Made by a program: the position numbers and the translations under genes. A stretch of 64,000 nucleotides of DNA from Bordetella genomosp. 13 (GTDB taxonomy: Bacteria > Pseudomonadota > Gammaproteobacteria > Burkholderiales > Burkholderiaceae_B), in contig NZ_VEHL01000001.1 in assembly GCF_007679965.1 (NCBI RefSeq), positions 372,001 to 436,000 of the forward strand. Direction: 5' to 3'. This document shows positions 39,063-47,810 of this stretch, one piece after another. A model generated the notes under the pieces. That model was not told where the DNA came from. It searched no databases and saw nothing but the letters and a program-made list of their open reading frames with translations. Within the stretch, counting starts at the first letter, position 1, and the number at the start of each line of letters is the position of its first letter.

Positions 39063-40732
39063 GATTGCGTACCTTGTATCTGCGCCGCTGGCGCGGCCTG
39101 CTGGCAGCCCTGGCGCTGGCGCTGATCACCGTGGCGGCCGGCACGGGCCTGCTGGGCGTGTCCGGGTGGTTCCTGACCGGCGCGGCGCTGGCAGGGGCGG
39201 GCTCGGCATTCAATCTCTTCGTGCCGTCCGCGCTGGTGCGCGGGCTATCGTTCCTGCGCATCGGCGCGCGCTATGCCGAACGCCTGGCGGGACACGCTAC
39301 CACGCTGCACCTGCTGGCCGACCTGCGCGGATCGGTGTTCCGCGCGCTGGTCCGGCTGTCGCCGCGCCAGCTGGCGCGGTATCGTGGCGGCGATCTCGTC
39401 GCGCGCCTGACCGGCGACGTCGACGCCCTGGACACCATCTTCCTGTTCGTCGCCGCGCCCGTGGCCACCGCCTTGCTTGGCGGCACGGTGCTTTCGCTGG
39501 TGGTGGGCTGGTGGCTGCCCGCGGCCGGCCTGGCCGTGGCGCTGGCCCTGCTGACCGCCTGCGTGCTGGTGCCGCTGCTGCTGGTGCGGTTCTCGCGCCG
39601 CCCCGGCGCGGCCCTGCAGGAAAGCGCGGCGGGCCTGCGTTCGGCGGTGCTGGATGCGGTCGAGGGCCATGCCGACATCCTGGCCATGCACGCCGGCGCG
39701 CCCGCGCAACAGCGCTTCGAAGTCTTGTGCGCCGAGGCCGGACGGGCACGCCGGCGCCAGGCCCGCATCGCCGCCGCCGGCCAGTGGATCCTGCAGGCAG
39801 CCGCCGGCTGCGCCATGCTGGCCGTGCTGTGGGCGGGCCTTGGCGGCCTGCCTGAAGGCCGCATCTCCGGTCCGCTGATGGCGGGGCTGCTGCTGGCCAC
39901 CATCGGCATCTTCGAGGTCGCGGGGCCCGTGATGCGCGGCGTATCGCGCCTGGGTGCCGCGCGAGCGGCCGCCGAACGCATCCGCGACGTCGTCGCCGCC
40001 GAGCCCGACATGCAGGATCCGGCCGCGCCACAGGCGTTGCCGGCCTCGGGCGATCTGCAGGCGCACGGCCTGCGCTATGCCTATCCCGAAGCGGCGCCCG
40101 GCGCCTGGGTGCTTGACGGCGCCGATCTGCGCGTGGCGCCGGGCGAGCGGGTCGCCATCGAGGGCGCCAGCGGCTCGGGAAAATCCACGCTGCTGCATCT
40201 ACTGCTGCGCCTGGACGATCCCGCCGACGGGCGCGTCACCTACGGGGGCTGCGACGTACGCCTGTGCGCCCAGCAGGCGCTGCACCAGCGCATCGTGCTG
40301 CTGTCGCAGGACTCACCGGTGTTCCTGGGCACCGTCCGCACCAACCTGCTGATCGGCGATCCGCGGGCCGGCGACGGCGCGCTGTGGGCCGCGCTGGCCG
40401 CCGCGCGGCTGGACGACTTCGTGCGCGGCCTGCCGCAAGGCCTGGATACCTGGGTGGGCGAGACCGGGGCAGGGCTGTCGGCGGGGCAGGCGCGGCGCCT
40501 GTGCCTGGCGCGCGCCGTGCTGTCGCCCGCCGCGGTGCTGCTGCTGGACGAGCCCACCGCGGGCCTGGACGCCGCCACCGAGGCGGCGTTCCTGCGCGAC
40601 CTGGGGCAGGCCGTGCAGGGCCGCGCCGTCGTGCTGGCCACGCATGCCACGCTGCCCGCGGGGGCGGTGCATCGCCGATTGCGCCTGCATGCCGGGCGCC
40701 TGGGAGAGGTCCGGTCCGCCTCGCTGGCTTGA
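39059..40732 (+). CDS. cydC: Cysteine/glutathione exporter ATP-binding/permease CydC
   Basis: A 557-residue ABC half-exporter with an N-terminal six-helix domain ([36 protein letters not shown]) and a C-terminal ATPase (Walker [11 protein letters not shown], signature [13 protein letters not shown], Walker [11 protein letters not shown]). It pairs with CydD. The start overlaps the stop of the small bridging ORF. Last gene of the cyd operon; apt follows 55 bp on. Confidence 0.94.
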   Translation: MRLRTLYLRRWRGLLAALALALITVAAGTGLLGVSGWFLTGAALAGAGSAFNLFVPSALVRGLSFLRIGARYAERLAGHATTLHLLADLRGSVFRALVRLSPRQLARYRGGDLVARLTGDVDALDTIFLFVAAPVATALLGGTVLSLVVGWWLPAAGLAVALALLTACVLVPLLLVRFSRRPGAALQESAAGLRSAVLDAVEGHADILAMHAGAPAQQRFEVLCAEAGRARRRQARIAAAGQWILQAAAGCAMLAVLWAGLGGLPEGRISGPLMAGLLLATIGIFEVAGPVMRGVSRLGAARAAAERIRDVVAAEPDMQDPAAPQALPASGDLQAHGLRYAYPEAAPGAWVLDGADLRVAPGERVAIEGASGSGKSTLLHLLLRLDDPADGRVTYGGCDVRLCAQQALHQRIVLLSQDSPVFLGTVRTNLLIGDPRAGDGALWAALAAARLDDFVRGLPQGLDTWVGETGAGLSAGQARRLCLARAVLSPAAVLLLDEPTAGLDAATEAAFLRDLGQAVQGRAVVLATHATLPAGAVHRRLRLHAGRLGEVRSASLA

Positions 40733-40787
40733 GGCAGCCCGCGCGGTTATAGTGCGGGCTGCTTTGCCATTCCGGGGATGTACCACC

Positions 40788-41342
40788 ATGCAGACCGACT
40801 ACGCCGAAGTTGTACGGCGCACCATACGCAGCGTTCCGGACTGGCCCTCGCCGGGCGTGATGTTCCGCGACATCACGCCCGTGCTGCAGGACCCGCGCAC
40901 CTTCCGCGCCTTGATCGATCTTTTCGTCTATCGCTACATGCGCCAGCGGCTCGACCTGGTGGCCGGCGTCGACGCGCGGGGCTTCATCCTGGGCAGCGTG
41001 CTGGCCTACGAGCTGAACCTGGGTTTCGTGCCGGTGCGCAAGAAGGGCAAGCTGCCGTTCCGCACGCTGGCCGAGTCCTACTCGCTGGAATACGGCAACG
41101 CGACGGTCGAGATGCATACCGACGCGGTCCGCACCGGCCAGCGCGTGCTGCTGGTCGACGACCTGATCGCCACCGGCGGCACCATGCTGGCGGCCATCAA
41201 GCTGCTGCAGCGCCTGGGCGCCAACGTGGTCGAGGCGGCGGCGGTCATCGACCTGCCCGACCTGGGCGGCTCCAGGCAGATCGCGGCCACCGGCACCCCG
41301 CTGTATACCGTCTGTCAGTTCAGCTCCGACGATCCGGCCTGA
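40788..41342 (+). CDS. apt: Adenine phosphoribosyltransferase
   Basis: A 184-residue type I phosphoribosyltransferase; VIRTI-type opening ([26 protein letters not shown]), adenine pocket ARGFILG, and PRPP motif [13 protein letters not shown]. It salvages adenine to AMP. The start at 40788 matches the family; the longer open frame into cydC is not used. It follows cydC by 55 bp and is convergent with a LysR gene. Confidence 0.95.
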   Translation: MQTDYAEVVRRTIRSVPDWPSPGVMFRDITPVLQDPRTFRALIDLFVYRYMRQRLDLVAGVDARGFILGSVLAYELNLGFVPVRKKGKLPFRTLAESYSLEYGNATVEMHTDAVRTGQRVLLVDDLIATGGTMLAAIKLLQRLGANVVEAAAVIDLPDLGGSRQIAATGTPLYTVCQFSSDDPA

Positions 41343-41396
41343 GGGTCGGACGGCGGCCGTGCGTGCCTGGCGGGCGCGGGCCGCCTGCGCTTTCGT

Positions 41397-41433
41397 GGCG
41401 CGGCCGGCTACGGCGCGGCCGGCTGCGGCGCGG
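41397..41433. repeat. Short tandem repeat after apt
   Basis: Two copies of a 15-bp unit, GGCGCGGCCGGCT(A/G)C, at 41397-41411 and 41412-41426, plus seven bases of a third, lie between the convergent apt and LysR genes. Confidence 0.75.
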
Positions 41434-41441
41434 TAGCCGCC

Positions 41442-42332
41442 TCAGGCTTCGTTCAACCGAGGCTGGATGAAATCCAGGAACGCGCGCGTCTTCGCGGGAA
41501 TCATGCGCGAGGGCAGCAGCGCAAATAGGGGCAGCGGCGTCAGCGCCCAGTCGGGCAGCACGCGCACCAGGCCGCTTTGCGTGATGGCGCGCTCCATGGC
41601 CTCGAACACCAGCAGCGGCGTGATGCCCAGGCCCTGGCTGGCCAGGCGTCCCAGCATGCCGACGTTGTTGGCGGCCAGCCGGCCCGACACCTGCACGCGT
41701 TCCACCTTCTCGCCCGAGTGCAGCACCCAGTAGGACATCACGTCCGTCATGGCCGGCCGCAGGCATTCGTGGTGGCTCAGGTCGGACGGCGTGCGCGGTT
41801 CGCCGTAGCGCTGCAGATAGGCCGGCGAGGCATACAGGTGCTGCGACATCAGCACGATCTGCCGCGCGATCAGGCTCGAGTCCGGCTGCTGGCCGAAGCG
41901 CAGCACCAGGTCGTACGGATTGCTGATCGGGTCGATCGGCCGCATGCTCAGGTCGAAATCGCACTCGATATCGGGATACTGGGCGCGGAACTCGCGGATC
42001 ACCACCGGCAGGAACAGCTGCGCCAGGCTGGTGGGCATCGAGATCCGCAGGCGGCCCTTGGGCTGCGCCGCCATGTCCAGCAACTGCTCGTGCGCGACGC
42101 GGGCCTCTTCCACGATGTGCCGGCAGCGTTCGAAGTACACCGCGCCGGCCTCGGTCAGGTCGATGCGCCGCGTGCTGCGGTTCAGCAGGCGCATGCCGAT
42201 GCCGCGCTCGAGTTCGGTCACGCGGCGCGACAGCGTGGACGTCGGAATGCCCAAGGCCTCGGCGGCATGGCTGAAGTTCTTGCGTTTGGCGACTTCGACG
42301 AACAGGGCGATGTCGTTGAGCTGGATATCCAT
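41442..42332 (-). CDS. LysR-family transcriptional regulator
   Basis: A 296-residue LTTR. The N-terminal HTH (DIQLNDIALFVEVAKRKNFSHAAEALGIPTSTLSRRVTELERGIGMRLLNRSTR) is clear, followed by the effector-binding domain (about 90-290). The subfamily resembles the CrgA/DsdC-like group whose HTH has SAAA-L-ST-SR-V spacing. Start at 42332 by homology; the longer frame is rejected. No divergent partner gene is present, so its target may be elsewhere or itself; an inverted repeat lies 72 bp upstream. Confidence 0.9.
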   Translation of the reverse strand: MDIQLNDIALFVEVAKRKNFSHAAEALGIPTSTLSRRVTELERGIGMRLLNRSTRRIDLTEAGAVYFERCRHIVEEARVAHEQLLDMAAQPKGRLRISMPTSLAQLFLPVVIREFRAQYPDIECDFDLSMRPIDPISNPYDLVLRFGQQPDSSLIARQIVLMSQHLYASPAYLQRYGEPRTPSDLSHHECLRPAMTDVMSYWVLHSGEKVERVQVSGRLAANNVGMLGRLASQGLGITPLLVFEAMERAITQSGLVRVLPDWALTPLPLFALLPSRMIPAKTRAFLDFIQPRLNEA

Positions 42333-42403
42333 CTGCGTTCTTCTTCTTGCAGGGGGGCGTTTATGCCTCTTTTGCCTGTAATGGATGATATCCCAGCTAA
42401 TAT

Positions 42404-42417
42404 TTCCATACGTGGAA
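42404..42417. promoter_or_regulatory. Candidate LysR-type operator
   Basis: TTCCA-TACG-TGGAA, a perfect 5-bp inverted repeat in an AT-rich patch, 72 bp upstream of the LysR start. The spacing and form fit an LTTR autoregulatory site, but binding is inferred. Confidence 0.4.
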
Positions 42418-42545
42418 TAAAGTTTGCAGAAACGAGGGTTTTTACGGGGTTGGCGGCTCGCCGCCTGTAAACCGTTGCCTGGCCGCAACCGATTCCTGCG
42501 CTTGCCGCCATGGCCCGGCGCAGCGGTCTTCCTCGAGGAACGACA

Positions 42546-42577
42546 CGAAAAAGAAACGGGGCCCCGCGGGGCCCCGT
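42546..42577 (-). terminator. Terminator of ilvA
   Basis: A perfect 22-bp GC palindrome (42556-42577, ACGGGGCCCCG and its complement) is followed on the minus strand by TTTCTTTTT. It lies 25 bp beyond the ilvA stop. Confidence 0.8.
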
Positions 42578-42602
42578 CGTCTCGGCGTAAGCCGAACCGT
42601 TG

Positions 42603-44111
42603 CTACAGGAACAGCTTGTACGCGGGATTGTCCGTCTCGTTCCAATGCGGATAGCCCAGTTCCGTCACGAAGGTCTTGAACTGCTTCTTGTCCGATGGCG
42701 GGACCTGGATGCCGATCAGGATGCGGCCATAATCGGCGCCCTGGTTACGGTAGTGGAACAGGCTGATGTTCCAGTCCGGATTCATCGCATTGAGAAAGCG
42801 CATCAGTGCGCCGGGACGCTCGGGGAACTCGAAGCGGTAGAGCAGCTCGTTCTGCGCCAGCCGCGACCGCCCGCCGACCATGTGGCGCAAGTGCGTCTTG
42901 GCCATTTCGTCGTGAGTCAGGTCCAGCGTGTCGAAGCCGTTCTTGCGGAAATGCGTGGCGATCTTGGCGGGCTCGTTGGGCGAGGACACCTGCAGGCCCA
43001 CGAACACGTGCGCGCGGTCGGCATCGGAGATGCGGTAGTTGAACTCGGTGACGCTGCGGTCGCCCACCAGTTCGCAGAAGCGGCGGAAGCTGCCGCGCTG
43101 CTCGGGCATGGTCACGGCGAACACTGCCTCGCGCATCTCGCCGACCTCGGCGCGCTCGGACACGAAGCGCAGCCGGTCGAAATTCATGTTGGCGCCACAG
43201 GCCACGGTCACCAGCGTCTTGCCCTTGAGCTTGTGCTGCGCGGCGTACTGCTTGGCGCCGGCCACCGCCATGGCGCCGGCGGGCTCCAGCACGCTGCGCG
43301 TGTCCTGGAATACGTCCTTGATGGCCGCGCAGATGGCGTCGGTGTTCACCACCACGAAGTCGTCGACGTACTGGCGCGTCAGGCGGAACGTCTCGGCGCC
43401 CACCAGCTTGACCGCCGTGCCGTCCGAGAACAGGCCCACGTCGTTCAGCTGCACGCGGCGGCCGGCGCGCACGCTGCGCACCATGGCGTCGGAGTCCTCG
43501 GTCTGCACGCCGATGATCTTGATCTCGGGGCGCAGCTGCTTCACGTAGGCCGCCACGCCGGCGATCAGGCCGCCGCCGCCGATGGCCACGAAGATGGCGT
43601 CGATGTGGCCGGGATGCTGGCGCAGGATCTCCATGCCTACCGTGCCCTGGCCGGCGATCACGTCGGGATCGTCGAAAGGATGCACGAAGGTCAGCTTCTC
43701 CTTCTTCTCCAGCTCCTGCGCGTGCTGGTAGGCGTCGGTGAAGCTTTCGCCGGCCAGCACCACTTCGCCGCCCAGGCGGCGCACGGCCTCGATCTTCACT
43801 TCGGGGCTGGTGGTGGGCATGACGATAACGGCGCGGCAGCCCAGCCGGCTGGCGGCCAGGGCCACGCCCTGCGCGTGGTTGCCCGCCGACGCGGCGATGA
43901 CGCCGCGGTTGCGCGCCGCGGGCGCCAGGTTGGCCATCTTGTTGTAGGCGCCCCGCAGCTTGAAGCTGAACACCGCCTGCGTATCCTCGCGCTTGAGCAT
44001 CACCGTGTTCGAAATTCGCTGCGACAGCAGGGTAGCGGTTTCGAGGGGGGATTCGACGGCGACGTCGTAGACCTTGGAGGTCAGGATGCGTTTGAGGTAG
44101 TCGGTGGACAT
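42603..44111 (-). CDS. ilvA: Biosynthetic threonine ammonia-lyase
   Basis: A 502-residue PLP enzyme that deaminates threonine to 2-oxobutyrate for isoleucine. The PLP lysine is in FSFKLRGAYNKM (Lys51); AASAGNHAQGVALAA and GGGGLIAGVA are phosphate- and cofactor-binding loops. Two ACT-like regulatory domains fill about residues 320-502 (AVFAVTMPEQRGSFRRF and YRFEFPERPGALMRFL), implying allosteric control by isoleucine. Normal length. It stands downstream of the effector-like gene on the same strand. Confidence 0.96.
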   Translation of the reverse strand: MSTDYLKRILTSKVYDVAVESPLETATLLSQRISNTVMLKREDTQAVFSFKLRGAYNKMANLAPAARNRGVIAASAGNHAQGVALAASRLGCRAVIVMPTTSPEVKIEAVRRLGGEVVLAGESFTDAYQHAQELEKKEKLTFVHPFDDPDVIAGQGTVGMEILRQHPGHIDAIFVAIGGGGLIAGVAAYVKQLRPEIKIIGVQTEDSDAMVRSVRAGRRVQLNDVGLFSDGTAVKLVGAETFRLTRQYVDDFVVVNTDAICAAIKDVFQDTRSVLEPAGAMAVAGAKQYAAQHKLKGKTLVTVACGANMNFDRLRFVSERAEVGEMREAVFAVTMPEQRGSFRRFCELVGDRSVTEFNYRISDADRAHVFVGLQVSSPNEPAKIATHFRKNGFDTLDLTHDEMAKTHLRHMVGGRSRLAQNELLYRFEFPERPGALMRFLNAMNPDWNISLFHYRNQGADYGRILIGIQVPPSDKKQFKTFVTELGYPHWNETDNPAYKLFL

Positions 44112-44138
44112 AAAAGCGCGTTGCGGAATGAGGCGTGG

Positions 44139-44157
44139 GCCGGCGCCCCGCGCCGGC
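44139..44157. repeat. GC-rich stem-loop between ilvA and the effector-like gene
   Basis: GCCGGCGC, loop CCC, GCGCCGGC: a perfect 8-bp stem without a following U-run on either strand. It may be a processing or Rho-linked 3' structure of the effector-like gene. Confidence 0.5.
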
Positions 44158-44193
44158 CGGCTCGCCAGAGTAGCACAGCCGGCGACGGGCTCT

Positions 44194-46491
44194 TCAGCTC
44201 GAAAACACCACGTTGGAGCCGGTCAGGGCGATGGTCGGCTGGCCCTGCGGATCCTGCGGCGGCGTGATGGTGAAGGTCAGCTGGTTCAGCATCACGTTGT
44301 CGTAGCCGATCTGCGTGACCGGCTCGCCGGGCGTCGTTTCGACGGCTGCCAGCTTGCCGGTGTGCGTGGCCTGCACGGTCCAGCTGCCATCCTCGTTCGA
44401 GGTGGCCTGGTAGTCGAGCTGGGCATCGCTGTACAGCGCGATGACGTCGCCGAACGCCGCGCCCTGGCAGGCCGTCGTGAAAGCGTTGATGCCGACCTGG
44501 CTCATGCAGCGGCTGACCGCCAGCGCCATCGCGTCGCCCTGCGGACCTTCGGCGAAGTGGGCGCGGAACTGCGCCTTCGGGTCCTGTCCCGAGTTCGGCT
44601 TGGCCAGGCGCTCGCCGTCGACGAAGAACGTGGCGCGGGGCAGGTCCTTCTCCATCGTCTTGCTGATGTACGGCACGGCGCTGGCTTCGTCGCGCAGGGT
44701 CCATGCCTCCAGGTCCTGGCGCTGCTCGGTGAACAACTGGTCGGGCCGGAAGTCGCGCGACACCAGCTTGCCGACGGTCGCGCCGCTGACCACGCCGCGC
44801 GCGTCCAGGGCGTCCGAGCCGCTGGCGGGCAGCAGGGCCGCGGCGGTGGAGGGCGGCAGCTGGGTGAGCGAGACGCTGTCGGCCAGCGTGCCCTGCGAGA
44901 GTTCGCGCGCCGCTTCGGGAGACTGGCCCGCGCGCAGCGCCAGCGCTTCCACCATCGCCATGTACACCAGCGGGAATTGCGCGGCGGTGCGCATGTCGGG
45001 CGAGGATTGCATGCCTTGCGCCAGCTTGCGTCCGGCATCGCCGGTCAGCTGCGCCAGCAGGCGGTTCGCTTCTTCGCGCGGCATGCTGCTGGTGGCCAGC
45101 GACGACATCTGGTCCATCAGTTCGGTGGTGAAGTCGCCGCCGGCCAGGCTGACGGACTCGCCCATCTCGTGGCCATGTTGTTTCATGGCGCCCACGCCGT
45201 CCTCGAAGGCGGTCAGCGCGCGGTCGAGCTGCGGCAGGCCGTGTTCCAGCCGGCCCGACTCGATGCCCTCGGCCAGCGCGATCATGGCGCCCGTCAGCGC
45301 GTGGCTGATGTTGCCGTATTCCCGTACCTGCACCGGGTCCATGCGGCGCGTCTGCGCGATGTCGCGCAGCTGCGTCTTGCCGGTCTCGCTCAGCGTGTCC
45401 GACGTGTCGATCGCGCGCAGGGCCTGCTGGTGCTCGCCGACGACCTGCTGCACCTGGTCCTTCAGGCGCGGCTCGAGCGCCTTGATGATGGACGTGGCGT
45501 CGGACGCGCAGCCGAACTGCTCGGGCATCGCCGTCACCTGGTAACTGAGGCCTTCGAGCATGCCGCGCGAGATGGACTTCAGCACGGCGTCGGGCAGGGT
45601 GGCCACGCCCATTTCGCGGGCCACCCCGGTCTCGACCTTGCGCAGCATCGAGTCGGGATTGGCGCGGTCCAGCAGCCCCGATGCGTGTTCCACCACGACG
45701 AATTCGCGCGCCAGCGCCGTCATGGCGGCAGGGTTGCGGTCCTCGCCCGTGGCGCGGGCCATCACCGCGTCCACGCCCTTGGGCGTCATGCCCGGCGCGG
45801 CCAGCAGTTCCTGGTACAGGTCCAGCGCCTGGCCGGCCAGGCGCGCGATCTGCGCATTGTCCTGGATGCCCTGCGAGTGGCCGGGCAGTTCGGCGCAGCC
45901 GCGCATCACGTACTGCGACACGAAGCGCGCCGCGCCGTCGCCCATCGCGCCCTGCCAGCTGTCGTGGCCGCCCAGCTTCAGGCCGCGCTCCAGGAACAGG
46001 CCCATCATGTCGGTCTCGCCGCGCGCCCGCGTGCCCGTCAGGCCGTTCTCCAGGAACCGCGTGATCTGCATGTTGTTCATCGAGCGATAGCTGTTCTGCT
46101 GGCGCTCGACGTTCTGCATGGCGGTGGCCACCGTGCGCGCGGTCAGCGGCTTGCCGTCGGCCACGCCGATGTCGCGCGCCACCATGCCGCCGATGTTCTC
46201 GCCGTAGCCTTGCCGGACGTCGGCCAGGAAGCCCGTCAGGACCTGACGGTTGCTGGCTTCGTACTGCGCCAGCTTGACGGGATAGGCGTCGACTTCGGCG
46301 CGCGCCTGGCGCAGCGAGCCCAGCTGGCCCAGCAGCGGCACGTTCGACAGCGCGGCCTTGAAGCGCGTCCAGGCGCCCGGCGGGTTCAGGGGTTCCTGGG
46401 CGACGATCTTGCCGCCGTCGCCCTGGTGCAGCGCGTGGTCGGGGGCGAGGCCCGGCTGGCTGATGGCCTGGTTGAATGCATTGATGCTCAT
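44194..46491 (-). CDS. Candidate type III secretion effector (765 residues, unknown fold)
   Basis: No domain was recognised. The N-terminus (MSINAFNQAISQPGLAPDHA) lacks a signal peptide and is polar and Ser/Gln/Ala-containing, as in type III substrates. The body is soluble and mostly helical; the last 100 residues look beta-rich (LDYQATSNEDGSWTVQATHTGKL, LNQLTFTIT) and end in VVFSS. Few cysteines. It follows a CesT-type chaperone gene by 15 bp on the same strand, the usual chaperone-effector arrangement. No secretion apparatus genes are in the window. An HGHEMGES stretch resembles but does not match HExxH. It is not obviously BteA/BopC. Function is inferred from context only. Confidence 0.6.
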   Translation of the reverse strand: MSINAFNQAISQPGLAPDHALHQGDGGKIVAQEPLNPPGAWTRFKAALSNVPLLGQLGSLRQARAEVDAYPVKLAQYEASNRQVLTGFLADVRQGYGENIGGMVARDIGVADGKPLTARTVATAMQNVERQQNSYRSMNNMQITRFLENGLTGTRARGETDMMGLFLERGLKLGGHDSWQGAMGDGAARFVSQYVMRGCAELPGHSQGIQDNAQIARLAGQALDLYQELLAAPGMTPKGVDAVMARATGEDRNPAAMTALAREFVVVEHASGLLDRANPDSMLRKVETGVAREMGVATLPDAVLKSISRGMLEGLSYQVTAMPEQFGCASDATSIIKALEPRLKDQVQQVVGEHQQALRAIDTSDTLSETGKTQLRDIAQTRRMDPVQVREYGNISHALTGAMIALAEGIESGRLEHGLPQLDRALTAFEDGVGAMKQHGHEMGESVSLAGGDFTTELMDQMSSLATSSMPREEANRLLAQLTGDAGRKLAQGMQSSPDMRTAAQFPLVYMAMVEALALRAGQSPEAARELSQGTLADSVSLTQLPPSTAAALLPASGSDALDARGVVSGATVGKLVSRDFRPDQLFTEQRQDLEAWTLRDEASAVPYISKTMEKDLPRATFFVDGERLAKPNSGQDPKAQFRAHFAEGPQGDAMALAVSRCMSQVGINAFTTACQGAAFGDVIALYSDAQLDYQATSNEDGSWTVQATHTGKLAAVETTPGEPVTQIGYDNVMLNQLTFTITPPQDPQGQPTIALTGSNVVFSS

Positions 46492-46506
46492 GGCGGTGTC
46501 CGGGGC

Positions 46507-46983
46507 TTACGCGAACGAGGGCGGGATGAACGGCGCGGCGGGCACGTCCACGGTGACGGACGGGGCGCTGGACGCGCCCGCCGCCGCGATGCGGCCGCGC
46601 CAGCGTTCGGCCTGGTTCATGAAGTTCTCGACCACCGTCTCGAACGCGGGGCCGTCCAGTTCGGACACGCCGTGGCCATAGGTCAGGATGACGCCGCCGG
46701 TGCCTTCCTCCAGGCCCAGCGTGGCGCCGCGCGTGCGGTGCCAGTACAGGTTGGCCGCCAGCAGCTCGCGCAGCAACGGCTCGGCGCCGTCGCGCGGCAG
46801 CTCGTCCAGGTAGCACGAGAGCACCAGTCTCCCCTGGGCGTCGTCGTACTCGATGTTCAGCACCAGGTTGTCGTCGAACATCAGGACGCAGCTTTGCGTG
46901 GCGTCGTCCAGGACCAGAGGGCCGGCGGTCAGGGTGTTGCCCAGGTTGGCCAGCAACTGGCTGGCGAGCGTGCGTTTGTCCAT
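46507..46983 (-). CDS. CesT-family type III secretion chaperone
   Basis: A 158-residue acidic protein. LMFDDNLVLNIEYDDAQGRLVLSCYLDELP and LLRELLAANLYWHRTRGATLGLEEGTGGVIL match the beta-sheet and helix pattern of class I (CesT/SycE) chaperones, and VVENFMNQAERWRGRI is their usual C-terminal dimer helix. A Pro/Ala/Ser tail follows. Such chaperones bind the N-terminal region of one effector and target it to the secretion ATPase. GAGGA lies about seven bases before the ATG. It precedes the 765-residue gene, its likely client. Confidence 0.8.
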   Translation of the reverse strand: MDKRTLASQLLANLGNTLTAGPLVLDDATQSCVLMFDDNLVLNIEYDDAQGRLVLSCYLDELPRDGAEPLLRELLAANLYWHRTRGATLGLEEGTGGVILTYGHGVSELDGPAFETVVENFMNQAERWRGRIAAAGASSAPSVTVDVPAAPFIPPSFA

Positions 46984-47086
46984 CGGGATGTCCTCGAGTC
47001 GGTGGCGGCGACGCGCCGCGCTGTGTCGGTGACATTTCCGCGTCGGAAGTTCCAGGATTCCTGCCGGCAGCTACACTGCTGCGCAT

Positions 47087-47650
47087 ATGGAACAGACCCT
47101 GCTCGCCGCGATCCACACGGTGCTGGGATGGCTGGCGTTGCCCGAAGTGGGGCTGTCGGCCATCTTCGTCGTCAGCTTCGTCTCGGCCACCTTGCTGCCG
47201 CTGGGGTCCGAGCCCGCGGTCTATGCCTACGTGAAGGTGTCGCCCGACATGTTCTGGCCGGCCATCCTGGTCGCCACGCTGGCCAATACGCTGGGCGGCG
47301 TCGTCAATTACGCCATGGGCCTGGGCGCCCATCGCGGGGTGGAGCGATGGCGCGAACGGCACGGGCACGAGGCGGCCGATGCCGCGGCGCCGGGCGCTTC
47401 CAGTGCGGCGCCCAAGGATCCGACGAAGGGCCGCTGGCACGCCAAGGCGCGCGACTGGCTGACGCGCCTGGGGCCGCCGGCGCTGCTGCTGGCCTGGCTG
47501 CCCGTGGTGGGCGATCCGATGTGCGCCGTGGCCGGCTGGCTGCGCCTGTCGTTCTGGCCCTGCGTGGTCTTCATGGCCATCGGCAAGTTCCTGCGCTACA
47601 TCACCATGACCGCCGGCCTGCTGTGGGCGACGTCGGGCGTGCAGTTCTAG
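47087..47650 (+). CDS. YqaA/DedA-like (SNARE-associated) membrane protein
   Basis: A 187-residue membrane protein with two hydrophobic halves around a hydrophilic loop (about residues 85-125, HEAADAAAPGASSAAPKDPTK). GLSAIFVVSFVSATLLPLGSEPAVYAYV and the later LPVVGDPMCAVAGWLRLSFW match the YqaA family, relatives of DedA proteins involved in lipid scrambling or membrane homeostasis. The loop is longer than in E. coli YqaA (142 residues). It is divergent from the chaperone gene. Confidence 0.85.
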   Translation: MEQTLLAAIHTVLGWLALPEVGLSAIFVVSFVSATLLPLGSEPAVYAYVKVSPDMFWPAILVATLANTLGGVVNYAMGLGAHRGVERWRERHGHEAADAAAPGASSAAPKDPTKGRWHAKARDWLTRLGPPALLLAWLPVVGDPMCAVAGWLRLSFWPCVVFMAIGKFLRYITMTAGLLWATSGVQF

Positions 47651-47810
47651 CCTGCCCCGCCCGGAAATCGGCCTTCGTCCGGCAAATTTGTTTCAACGCC
47701 AGCCTACGGCGGCTTTCATGGTCCTTAAACCGCTCCGGTAACAGTTCTCGCGAGGTCTGTTTCCGGTAATGACATAAAATGGGTTTTTAAGGGCCCTCTC
47801 TGCTGCTTCC

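Noticed and set aside
42556..42577. A perfect 22-bp GC palindrome as a possible protein-binding or recombination site
   Set aside because: It lies directly beyond ilvA and is followed by a U-rich run, so it is an ordinary terminator.
45170..45190. HGHEMGES in the effector-like protein as a zinc-protease motif
   Set aside because: It lacks the second histidine of HExxH and has no further metal ligand pattern.
44104..47769. A 1221-codon plus-strand open frame opposite the effector/chaperone genes
   Set aside because: It is an antisense shadow in high-GC DNA: low-complexity Arg/Ala/Gly/His composition, no domains, and it spans three genes on the other strand.
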